From contig CAYUZU010000037.1 in NCBI GenBank assembly GCA_964448675.1, positions 1 to 39,833 on the forward strand: a stretch of DNA of 39,833 nt. Direction: 5' to 3'. A program made the translations under genes and the position numbers. Source of the stretch: CAYUZU01 sp964448675. GTDB taxonomy: Bacteria > Planctomycetota > Phycisphaerae > UBA1845 > Fen-1342. The notes under the pieces were generated by a model. It did not search any database and was not told the origin of the DNA. It was given only the letters and a program-made list of their open reading frames with translations. Shown here piece after piece: positions 8,570 to 16,496 of the stretch (position 1 is the first letter of the stretch; each line of letters begins with the position of its first letter).

Positions 8570-10651
8570 TTGGAATTTCGCATCGCCGACACATTCACGG
8601 ATAGCCTCGCCAAGCTGCAGGGCGACGAACAGAAGGCCGTCAAGACGACGGCGTTCGACCTGCAGATGGACCCGGCGAATCCGGGCATGCGGTTCCACAA
8701 GCTCGACCGGGCGAAGGACAAGAATTTCTGGTCGGTGCGAGTCAGCAGCGACATTCGGCTGATCGTCCACAAAACCGATGCCAGCCTGCTGCTCTGCTTT
8801 GTCGACCATCACGACAAGGCGTATCAGTGGGCCGAACGCCGGCGAATCGAGCGCCACCCGAAAACCGGGGCGATGCAGATCGTCGAAGTTCGCGAGAAGG
8901 TGCTCGAAATCGAGGTGCCGAAGTACGTCGAAGTCGAACAGGCGCCGCCGCCGAAACCCGCGGTGCTCTCCGATGTACCCGACGAGACCTTGCTGTCCTA
9001 CGGTGTGCCGGCGGAGTGGCTGGACGACGTAAAGGCGGCTAACGAGGACACGCTCTTCGACGTCGCTGCCCACCTGCCGCAAGAGGCGGCGGAGGCCTTG
9101 TTCGAGCTGGCGACGGGAGGCACGCCGGCGGTTCCAGCACACGCCGCCGCAGATGAAGATCCCTTCACACATCCCGACGCCCAGCGGCGTTTCCGCCTGG
9201 TCACGGACAACAAAGAGCTGGAACGAGCGCTCGAATACCCGTGGGAGAAATGGGCGGTGTTCCTGCACCCGGCGCAGCGCGAGACCGTTGAACGGGACTA
9301 CGGCGGCCCGGCACGGGTCGCCGGATCGGCCGGCACCGGCAAGACGATCGTCGCGCTCCATCGCGCAGCGCACCTGGCGCGGACGCGCCCAGAAGCCCGC
9401 GTGCTGCTGACGACGTTCTCCATTGCCCTCGCCCGCGTGCTACGTCGCAAACTCAAGCGACTTGTCGGCGACGAACCTCCGGTGGAGGCACGCATTGCCG
9501 TCCGAGCGATCGACGAGGTCGGCATCGAGACGTACGAATCGGCGTTCGGAAAGCCGACGATTCCGACGCCGTCGATGTTCCGGAGTCTCTTGGCCGCAGC
9601 TTCGAAATCGGTTGATGGGCACCGCTTCACGTTGCCGTTCCTGGAGTCTGAGTGGCGAGACGTGGTCGATGCCTGGCAGTTGCGGACATGGGAGGAGTAC
9701 CGCGACGTGGCGCGCCTGGGGCGCAAAACGCGCCTGGGCCAGAAACAGCGTGAGCTTCTATGGGTGATCTTCGACCAGGTGCGTGCGGCGTTGAGTGAAC
9801 GCGGCTTGATCACGGTGCCCGGCATGTTCACGGCGGCTACAGAACTCGTCGCCAAATGCGAGCTATCACCAGCCGACTTCGTCGTCGTCGACGAGGCTCA
9901 GGACATCAGCATCCCGCAACTTCGCTTCCTGGCGGCCGTTGCCGGCCAGAAGGAGAATGGCCTCTTCTTTGCGGGAGACCTGGGACAACGCATCTTCCAG
10001 ATGCCGTTCTCGTGGAAAGCGCTCGGCGTGGATGTCCGAGGCCGGTCGCAGACGCTCCGCATCAACTACCGCACGTCGCATCAAATCCGGACTCAGGCGG
10101 ACAGGCTACTGCCGCCCGAGCTGTCCGACGTGGACGGAAACGCTGAATCGCGTGCCGGCACGACTTCCGCGTTCAGTGGTCCGGATCCAGTGATCCAGGC
10201 ATTCCCGACCGCTGAGGATGAAACGCGCGGCATCGCGGCCTGGCTCAGCGATCGAACCAAGGCCGGCGTCAAGCCGGAAGAGACCGCGGTGTTCGTGCGA
10301 TCGGATGCTGAGCTGCCACGGTCGCTGGCGGCAATCTCAGCGGCTGGTCTGAAGGCTGTGACTCTTGACGCGAGTACGGACGTGACCGCCGGACTTGTGT
10401 CCGTGTGCCCAATGCACTTCGCCAAGGGGCAGGAGTTCCGAGTCGTTGTCGTGGCGGCGTGTGACGACGAGATCGTCCCGTTGCAGGCCCGTATAGAGGC
10501 CGTCAGTGATGAAGCAGACTTGGAGGATGTATATAACACGGAGCGGCATCTGCTCTACGTCGCCTGCACACGTGCCCGGGACCATTTGCTGATCACCGGA
10601 GTCGATCCGGTATCGGAGTTTCTCGACGACCTGCGGGCTCAGGTGCCATGA
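8570..10651 (+). CDS. RelE/ParE-like domain fused to UvrD-type helicase
   Basis: Protein of 693 aa with two parts. Residues 1-95 look like a RelE/ParE-type toxin fold: a helical hairpin followed by FWSVRVSSDIRLIVHK and CFVDHHDKAYQWAERR. After a linker of roughly 130 aa comes an SF1A helicase with Walker A GSAGTGKT (252-259), Walker B VVVDEAQD (DEAQ 441-444), a motif III-IV region ending in INYRTSHQIR, motif V AKGQEF and motif VI YVACTRARDHLLI. It is shorter than full UvrD, so the accessory 1B/2B subdomains are probably reduced. The start is TTG 8570 behind a strong ribosome binding site, 12 nt after the ATPase stop. It is the last gene of the operon. It may remodel or degrade invader DNA. Whether the RelE-like part has RNase activity or is only structural is unknown. 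Confidence 0.87.
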   Translation: MEFRIADTFTDSLAKLQGDEQKAVKTTAFDLQMDPANPGMRFHKLDRAKDKNFWSVRVSSDIRLIVHKTDASLLLCFVDHHDKAYQWAERRRIERHPKTGAMQIVEVREKVLEIEVPKYVEVEQAPPPKPAVLSDVPDETLLSYGVPAEWLDDVKAANEDTLFDVAAHLPQEAAEALFELATGGTPAVPAHAAADEDPFTHPDAQRRFRLVTDNKELERALEYPWEKWAVFLHPAQRETVERDYGGPARVAGSAGTGKTIVALHRAAHLARTRPEARVLLTTFSIALARVLRRKLKRLVGDEPPVEARIAVRAIDEVGIETYESAFGKPTIPTPSMFRSLLAAASKSVDGHRFTLPFLESEWRDVVDAWQLRTWEEYRDVARLGRKTRLGQKQRELLWVIFDQVRAALSERGLITVPGMFTAATELVAKCELSPADFVVVDEAQDISIPQLRFLAAVAGQKENGLFFAGDLGQRIFQMPFSWKALGVDVRGRSQTLRINYRTSHQIRTQADRLLPPELSDVDGNAESRAGTTSAFSGPDPVIQAFPTAEDETRGIAAWLSDRTKAGVKPEETAVFVRSDAELPRSLAAISAAGLKAVTLDASTDVTAGLVSVCPMHFAKGQEFRVVVVAACDDEIVPLQARIEAVSDEADLEDVYNTERHLLYVACTRARDHLLITGVDPVSEFLDDLRAQVP

Positions 10652-10710
10652 TCACAGGGACGGCCAAGAAACTGCGTCCAGAGACTCGGATCACGTGCAA
10701 GGTGGCCGCT

Positions 10711-10769
10711 GGTCACGCAGGCGGGGGCCACATCGGGGCGGCATTTCGGAGAAATGCCTGCGGGTGACC
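10711..10769 (+). terminator. Nested inverted repeat after the defence operon (possible terminator or structured RNA)
   Basis: An inner perfect 8-bp stem, GGCATTTC/GAAATGCC (10740-10747 and 10751-10758), has a 3-nt GGA loop. It is enclosed by a weaker outer pairing, GGTCAC (10711-10716) with GTGACC (10764-10769). It lies 60 nt after the helicase stop and before the att-like repeat. There is no U tract, so it may be a terminator, a 3' stabiliser or part of a small structured RNA. Only the pairing is seen. Confidence 0.4.
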
Positions 10770-10808
10770 AACCCGACGAGCTCGGCGACGTTCACGCATC
10801 CACGACGT

Positions 10809-10832
10809 CCAGCTCACACAGCTGGTAGTCGT
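10809..10832 (+). repeat. Left att-like core site
   Basis: It contains a perfect inverted repeat, CCAGC-TCACACA-GCTGG (10809-10825): 5-bp arms around a 7-bp spacer, the usual geometry of a tyrosine-recombinase core with its overlap region. Positions 10810-10832 are identical to 26014-26036. It sits 158 nt downstream of the last defence gene. Confidence 0.65.
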
Positions 10833-10945
10833 GGCCGGAATTACGGTAGGCGCGCGGCGCGAGCCGCGTTTCTCGGACGGAGACAGGGGTTACCGGTCAA
10901 CGTGAAGTCACTGAGCATTCAATTTCTAACGACAACCACACGGCG

Positions 10946-10969
10946 ACTGACCCACTCAGTGACCCACTT
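10946..10969 (+). repeat. Left arm-type iteron pair
   Basis: Two TGACCCA copies (10948-10954 and 10960-10966) lie 12 bp apart inside ACTGACCCA...TGACCCACT. The same arrangement occurs at 25866-25888 next to the integrase gene, in the same orientation. The probable role is binding of the integrase N-terminal domain; this is inferred from position and spacing. Confidence 0.5.
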
Positions 10970-11092
10970 CTGCGTTGATCGTTCCAAGCAGCGCAAACCT
11001 CTCGCGCGCATCAGGCGGGCGGACACCGCACTCACCCTTCCTTGTGGTTGCCGATTGCCAAGCTGCAGGGCCGTCTCTCGCATGAGGCCGTG

Positions 11093-14000
11093 CTACTCGT
11101 TCGGTCCGGTCATGGTCTGTGCCCATGCATCGAAGTCATCCGTGTCGACATCATTGTCACCGTCGAAGTCAAACGCGCTGCATCCGCCCGAGACCGGCGA
11201 CTCGCCGAAGCACTGCTGCAAGCCGGCGAAGTCAGCCAAGTCCAAATCCTCGTCGTAGTCAACATCGCCAAGCATCCCGACATGCATGCAACTGTCTCCT
11301 TCAATCGACTGATTGAAGCCGTCGAACGAAACCGCTCCGTTGAAGCAATGTTGGCCCATCGTTCCCAGCGGCGGCAACGCCTCGTAGCCAACCTGTGACG
11401 GGATGTTTGGGTAGTAGTACGGCCCCCACTTGACCTTGCCGTGGATCTCATCCCACACGCCATTGTCACTGATGGCCTGCACCTCCCAGCCTGTCGGCGG
11501 TTGATCCTCCAGCGCGACGACGCTCACGCCCGGCGGCGGTTCGATGTCTATCAACACCGGGAACCAGGATCCCACGGCGGCAGAGACCGGCAACGTGCGA
11601 TCCGCCGAGCCATCGCCGCGCAGCGGCTCCAGCCTGCCTTCTTCGCAGCAGCCGGACGTTGACGGCGGACAAGGCACCTCATACCACATTTCGTCGTCGC
11701 TGTTCCAGCAATAGCACTCGCCGTGCGTCCAGATGTACGCGCTGCGCGTCGCGCCCGCCATGTCGTCGTTGCAGCCGCTCCTCCAAGCACAGACATAACC
11801 ACTCGATTCGCAACCCTCGACCTGACGATCCTCGCACGTGGCGCAACTACAATCGCCACAGCTTGGGCAGGGTGGCTGTGGGCTGTCGGCCGGAATAAAC
11901 GCGCCGGCCGGTCCGTCCAGACACTCGTCTCCGCAGACTGGATCATCGGGGCCACCGTCGATTGAAATCACACCGTCAAAGCAGTGCACACCGGAAGTAT
12001 CCGGGGGCGGCAGCGCGTCGTAACTCACCTGGTCCGGGAATGTGAGGTCGATCGCCCATTTCACGCTGTTGAAGGCCGGGTCCCAGACGCCGTTGTTACT
12101 GATGTTGGAGGCGGTCCAGCCGGTCGGCAACTGATCCTCCAGACTGATCGCGAGTGTGCCCGGCGGCACGTCGAGGTTGATTTCCACCAGCTTGGCGGCT
12201 CCATCGCAGTACGAAGGCCAGGTCGCGGCCAGGTCGCGGCTGGCCGTGCACTCTCCGCCCGTGCCGCTCAGCGCGAGCACGCACGGATTTTCGTCCCCGT
12301 CATTGCTCTCGATCTCCAGAGTGGCCACCTTCGCACCGACCGTCTGCGGGCAGAACCACACGCCGATGATGCGCTGCGCGCCCGGGCCCAGTCCGAATCC
12401 GCCGCCGCCGCGGGTGAACTCGAACTCGTCCGCGTTGTCGCCGGCCAGGAAGATCGTACCGGTTAGGTTGGCCTCACCCTCGTTGATGAGGATCCACGTT
12501 TGCTCGACGGTGCAATACCCGACCGTCTTGCTCCCGAAATTGAAGTCGGAAAGGTCTTCGCAGTTGATTTCTGGCACGTTGGGTGGAATACCTTCGCCGT
12601 CGAGCGCCAGGTCACACGGGTTCTCATCGGGATCGTTGGAGTCGATGTGCAGCGTAGCTGACTTGACGCCGACACTGTCCGGGCAGAAGCGGATTTCGAC
12701 GGTGAGGGCTTGGCCCGGGTCCAGGTCGAAGGGGCCATCACCTTGCGTGAACACGAACTGGTCCGGATCGGTGCCCGTCAGGGAGATCGTGCCGGACAGC
12801 GTCGCCGTGCCCTCGTTCTCGACCGACCAGGTGTGCTCGGCGCTGCACAGGTAGACTACGATCGACCCGTAATCGTAACTGGCCAGATCCTCACAATTCA
12901 GGTCGGGCACGCCGATGCCTGTCCCCTCGAGCGGCGCATCGCAGGGATTCTCGTCCGGGTCGTTGCTGACAATGTGCAGGAACGCGGTCTTCGCGCCGAC
13001 CGAAAGGGGGCAGAAGCGCACCTTCACATCCTGGCTCTGGGAGGGTTCGAGCGTGAAGTCGCCGCCGCCTTGGGTGAAGTCAAACTGCTCGGGATCATCC
13101 CCATCCAGCCAGATGCTGCCACTCAGCGTTGCCGTGCCTTCGTTGGTAAGAGTCCAGGCGTGCTCCGTGCTGCACTCTGAGACATCCACGTCCCCGAAAC
13201 CCCACTCGGCAAGATCCTCACAGTTCAGGTCGGGCACGAGCGGCGTGCAGGTCGCCAGGAACTGGATGCTCTGGTTCTCGGCCTCGTGGTACGCGTCGAC
13301 CGTGATCTCGATCGGCGGCGGGTCACCGGGCACGCCGCCGACCACGTGCTCGAACGTGCAGCCGAGCTTGGTCGCGTCCACGCTATATGTCCCCGGCGGC
13401 AAAGCAGCTATCTGCCATAGCCCCATCATGCCGGCGGTCGTGGTCTCGAAGTTGCCGTTGTCGCCGTCCACGTTGATTAGAACATCCTGTTCGCCACTAT
13501 TGAGCGGGTTATCAAGGTCGGCGTACACGGCGCCGCCGATCGTGAAGCCTGGGCAGGTGCCGTCGAGGAGAACCTCACAAAGGCTCTCGTCCGGATCGTC
13601 GCTGTCGATTTGAAATGTGGCGCTCTTGGCACCCGGGCTGTCACAACAGAAACGAACGCCGACAGTAAGTTCCTCCGTCGGCTCGAGCGCAAAGCTTCCG
13701 CCGCCCTCGGTGAACTCAAATATCTCGGCGTCCGGGCCGGTAAACGAGTTCGTGCCGTTCAGCGTCGCCGTACCCTCGTTGATAACGGTCCAGTACTGGA
13801 TGTCACTGCACTCGCCGGGGATGGTGCCCCAGTCGTAGTCGTCCAGGTCTTCGCAGTTGATGTCCGGACAGCCCCCTGTGCCATCCAGGGCCAGATCGCA
13901 GGGGTCTTCGTCCGGATCGCTGCTATTGATGCGCAGTATGGCGGACTTGCTGCCGAGCGTCTGCGGACAGAACTGCACGCCCACACTCAGGCTCTCGTCC

Positions 14001-16405
14001 GGGTTGAGGGCGAACGCGCCGTCGCCCTGCGTGAAAACAAACTGGTCGGCGTCCACACCCGTAATGTCAATGCTGCCCGCCAACGGGTCGGCGCCTTCGT
14101 TGGTCACGGTCCAGGTATGTTCAAGGCTGCATTCTCCGGTGCAGGCCGCACCGAAATCAAAGCCAGTCAGATCCTCGCAGTTGACGTCGGCGTTCGTTCC
14201 GCCCGGCTCCTCCTCAGCCCCGATCGTCATGAACGCGTTCGGGTCATCCATCGTGTTGTAAGAGGTGCTGATCCACTCTGCACTTCGCTCGATCCTCGAC
14301 ATGCGGATCTCGTCCAGAATGCCGTCGAATTTCAGCCAGCCTCCTGCATTGTAGTTGCCTATCGCCAGGTTCGATGTCTGTGTTGTCCTCGGACTGATTG
14401 TTTCGAGATTTTCATCTTCGATGACTCCGTCCAGGTAGATCCTGGATCGCCGTGTCTCTGGCAAATCCTGATGTGTGGTTGTTACGCAGTACCACTCGCC
14501 TGCGCTAATGGCCGGCGTGTAGACGGTTGCCGAATCGACGCCGTTCTCATCTTCATATACTGCCCCAAAAGTGCCAGCTTCTCCAATAAACAGCGCGTAG
14601 TTTCGGTGATCGAAACTATGCACCCCACGCGTTACAATGCCTTGGGAGCTAGCCGCATTATCTGGTTTGACCCAAGCCGTGATCGTCCAATGTGATAGCG
14701 CCAGACTGGCATCATATGCCACGCTAAGAAAATCATCAGTCCCGAAGAACTCATTGCCCGTTCCGATCACGGCCGTCACACTGGCCGGCGCGCCCGCTGC
14801 AGCAGCGTCATTGGCATAAGATGTAGAGTCCAGACGTGTGGCCGTGCCGTCCTCCGTCAAGTGATGAACCATGATGTAGTCGGCGTCCCAGACGCCGGTG
14901 ACGTTCTCTTGATTGCCACAACTGGGATTGCCATAGTAGACGTATAGCGTCGTATTGACGCTGGAGCTCAGCGCGGGGACATTAACCCAGGCACTGAGTT
15001 CTCCAGTTGGGTAGTCGTATAGCTCTATCTCGTGGTCCAGTGGGGTTGCGGACTCGTCAGTGAACACGAAATCGTCACCATCTTCCTGGGCGTGGCCGGG
15101 GAAATCGGCGGATGTGTGGGAAACTAAGACTGGGAAAGACACGAGGTCATCGTCTACCAGCGTGTGATCGATGATAATCTGTTTGCGGTAACCCCAATCC
15201 AGATCCCACCAGGTCGGCGTGCCCACGCCGTCCAGATTCAAATCGCAGGGATCCTCGTCCGGATCATTGCTCGTGATGCGCAGCGTAGCGCTTTTGGCGC
15301 TTTCGGATGTGGGGCAGAAGCGGACGCCGACTATCACGCTCTCATCGGCTGCGAGGGCGAATGCGCCGCCACCCTGCGTGAACTCGAACTCGTTGGGGTC
15401 CGCGCCTTCCAAGGTAATGACGCCCGTCAGGCCCCCCGTTGCCTCGTTGGTGACCGTCCAGGTGTGCTCCGCGCCACACAAGCCGGCAGGTATCGAGCCG
15501 AAGTCATGGTCGGCCAGATCCTCGCAGTTGACGTCAGGTGCGGCTTGGGGCTCGGACTTGAACGTCAGTCCGACCGGGCTACTCAGACCACCGCTGCTGT
15601 TGGTCACGAAGTCGTCGATGTAGGTCCCACTGGTGCCATTGAAACGGACCACCTTGCTGTAACCATAGCTGCTGAGATACAGGTTGTTGTCCGGACCATA
15701 CGTTAGGTCATATGTGCTAGAGACATCACCTGAAGTAAATACACTGAACGGCCCGTCCGGCCACACGTACTTAACGGCGCGACCGTTGGAATTATCGGCA
15801 ATGTACAGATTACCGTCAGGCCCCCAGTCCATGCCACCGGCCCAAGCCAGCTCCGCAGAACTAAGTGTCCGTACGTATGTCCAGTCCGAACCGGAAAAGG
15901 TGAACTCCACGATATTCTCCCCGGCGTTGGATGCGAGCAGGTCACCACTTGGCGTGAAGAGCAGCCCTACACAGTGATTTAAGTCGGCGTGCGTGATCGT
16001 TCGAACCGCACTTCCATCGGATCCACTGCGCTCCATCACGGAGCCTCCCCAGCCTGCTACAAACAGATTGCCGTTGGGTCCGAAGGCGATGGCTTCGATG
16101 TTCCCGAGTCCGGTCGCAAAATCGTCTATGTACTGGCCGGTGTTCCCGTTGAACCGCGCCACGATTCCACTCCATTTGGAGACATAAAGGTGCCCATCCG
16201 AACCAAACGTCACGAAGCGTGGAGAACCGCAGGATGCGAATTCGCCAACAGACGTCCCATCGTCACCGTCATACTGGAGTACCCCGCCGCTTCCGGTGCT
16301 CGCCACATATAGATCCCCAACCGCACCGGGCGGGCCGGCATGTGCCGAAGTCAGTGACCAGAGGCTTAACAGCGTCACGGCGGGAATGGAAAGTACCTGG
16401 TTCAT
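11093..16405 (-). CDS. Giant secreted protein: propeller, six choice-of-anchor D modules, DUF2341/LamG, dockerin-like tail
   Basis: Secreted multidomain protein of 1770 aa. A signal peptide (1-24, ending SAHA) is followed by an NHL/SMP-30-like beta-propeller (about 28-285). Next is choice-of-anchor D module 1 (about 288-395), a DUF2341 domain starting WWDLDWGYRKQ (about 398), a LamG-like lectin fold (about 560-705), and modules 2 and 3. A carboxypeptidase-regulatory-like insert (FTIGGAVYADLDNPL, about 951-1053) precedes modules 4-6. Two copies of a domain with LEDQ(L/P)PTGW...NGVWD follow (about 1388 and 1601), separated by a Cys-rich stretch, and the protein ends in a dockerin/EF-hand-like region (DVDYDEDLDLADF...DFDGDNDVDTDDF). 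Each choice-of-anchor D module starts NCEDL and ends near SNDPDEDPCDL. It is the last gene of a three-gene minus-strand set, 91 nt after its neighbour; AGGAC precedes the ATG. Role: surface or extracellular binding, otherwise unknown. Confidence 0.85.
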   Translation of the reverse strand: MNQVLSIPAVTLLSLWSLTSAHAGPPGAVGDLYVASTGSGGVLQYDGDDGTSVGEFASCGSPRFVTFGSDGHLYVSKWSGIVARFNGNTGQYIDDFATGLGNIEAIAFGPNGNLFVAGWGGSVMERSGSDGSAVRTITHADLNHCVGLLFTPSGDLLASNAGENIVEFTFSGSDWTYVRTLSSAELAWAGGMDWGPDGNLYIADNSNGRAVKYVWPDGPFSVFTSGDVSSTYDLTYGPDNNLYLSSYGYSKVVRFNGTSGTYIDDFVTNSSGGLSSPVGLTFKSEPQAAPDVNCEDLADHDFGSIPAGLCGAEHTWTVTNEATGGLTGVITLEGADPNEFEFTQGGGAFALAADESVIVGVRFCPTSESAKSATLRITSNDPDEDPCDLNLDGVGTPTWWDLDWGYRKQIIIDHTLVDDDLVSFPVLVSHTSADFPGHAQEDGDDFVFTDESATPLDHEIELYDYPTGELSAWVNVPALSSSVNTTLYVYYGNPSCGNQENVTGVWDADYIMVHHLTEDGTATRLDSTSYANDAAAAGAPASVTAVIGTGNEFFGTDDFLSVAYDASLALSHWTITAWVKPDNAASSQGIVTRGVHSFDHRNYALFIGEAGTFGAVYEDENGVDSATVYTPAISAGEWYCVTTTHQDLPETRRSRIYLDGVIEDENLETISPRTTQTSNLAIGNYNAGGWLKFDGILDEIRMSRIERSAEWISTSYNTMDDPNAFMTIGAEEEPGGTNADVNCEDLTGFDFGAACTGECSLEHTWTVTNEGADPLAGSIDITGVDADQFVFTQGDGAFALNPDESLSVGVQFCPQTLGSKSAILRINSSDPDEDPCDLALDGTGGCPDINCEDLDDYDWGTIPGECSDIQYWTVINEGTATLNGTNSFTGPDAEIFEFTEGGGSFALEPTEELTVGVRFCCDSPGAKSATFQIDSDDPDESLCEVLLDGTCPGFTIGGAVYADLDNPLNSGEQDVLINVDGDNGNFETTTAGMMGLWQIAALPPGTYSVDATKLGCTFEHVVGGVPGDPPPIEITVDAYHEAENQSIQFLATCTPLVPDLNCEDLAEWGFGDVDVSECSTEHAWTLTNEGTATLSGSIWLDGDDPEQFDFTQGGGDFTLEPSQSQDVKVRFCPLSVGAKTAFLHIVSNDPDENPCDAPLEGTGIGVPDLNCEDLASYDYGSIVVYLCSAEHTWSVENEGTATLSGTISLTGTDPDQFVFTQGDGPFDLDPGQALTVEIRFCPDSVGVKSATLHIDSNDPDENPCDLALDGEGIPPNVPEINCEDLSDFNFGSKTVGYCTVEQTWILINEGEANLTGTIFLAGDNADEFEFTRGGGGFGLGPGAQRIIGVWFCPQTVGAKVATLEIESNDGDENPCVLALSGTGGECTASRDLAATWPSYCDGAAKLVEINLDVPPGTLAISLEDQLPTGWTASNISNNGVWDPAFNSVKWAIDLTFPDQVSYDALPPPDTSGVHCFDGVISIDGGPDDPVCGDECLDGPAGAFIPADSPQPPCPSCGDCSCATCEDRQVEGCESSGYVCAWRSGCNDDMAGATRSAYIWTHGECYCWNSDDEMWYEVPCPPSTSGCCEEGRLEPLRGDGSADRTLPVSAAVGSWFPVLIDIEPPPGVSVVALEDQPPTGWEVQAISDNGVWDEIHGKVKWGPYYYPNIPSQVGYEALPPLGTMGQHCFNGAVSFDGFNQSIEGDSCMHVGMLGDVDYDEDLDLADFAGLQQCFGESPVSGGCSAFDFDGDNDVDTDDFDAWAQTMTGPNE

Positions 16406-16496
16406 TGGAGTGTCCTTTTATCTGGGCTTTGCGTCTCTTCGGTGAGATTCGCTTGCTCCGATTCCTTTCCGTTCGGTCCCGGCGGTCTCACCCCAG

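Larger units (their letters stand above)
10652..11092. other. Intergenic region holding hairpin, att core and iterons
   Basis: This 441-bp stretch lies between the converging helicase (+) and choice-of-anchor D (-) genes. Apart from the hairpin, att-like core and iterons listed separately, I see no credible gene. The open frames crossing it lack a ribosome binding site and run antisense into the neighbouring gene. Confidence 0.6.

Noticed and set aside
10809..10840. tRNA-like sequence at the att core (anticodon-arm-like stem and loop)
   Set aside because: The loop lacks U33 in the right place and no T-arm, D-arm or acceptor stem can be folded around either copy.
11984..14695. Several + strand frames opposite the choice-of-anchor D gene
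   Set aside because: They arise from antisense reading of GC-rich repeats; composition is unnatural and there are no start signals.
12240..15540. Possible CRISPR-like regular repeats
   Set aside because: The periodicity is that of about 105-aa protein modules; repeats diverge at DNA level and are coding.
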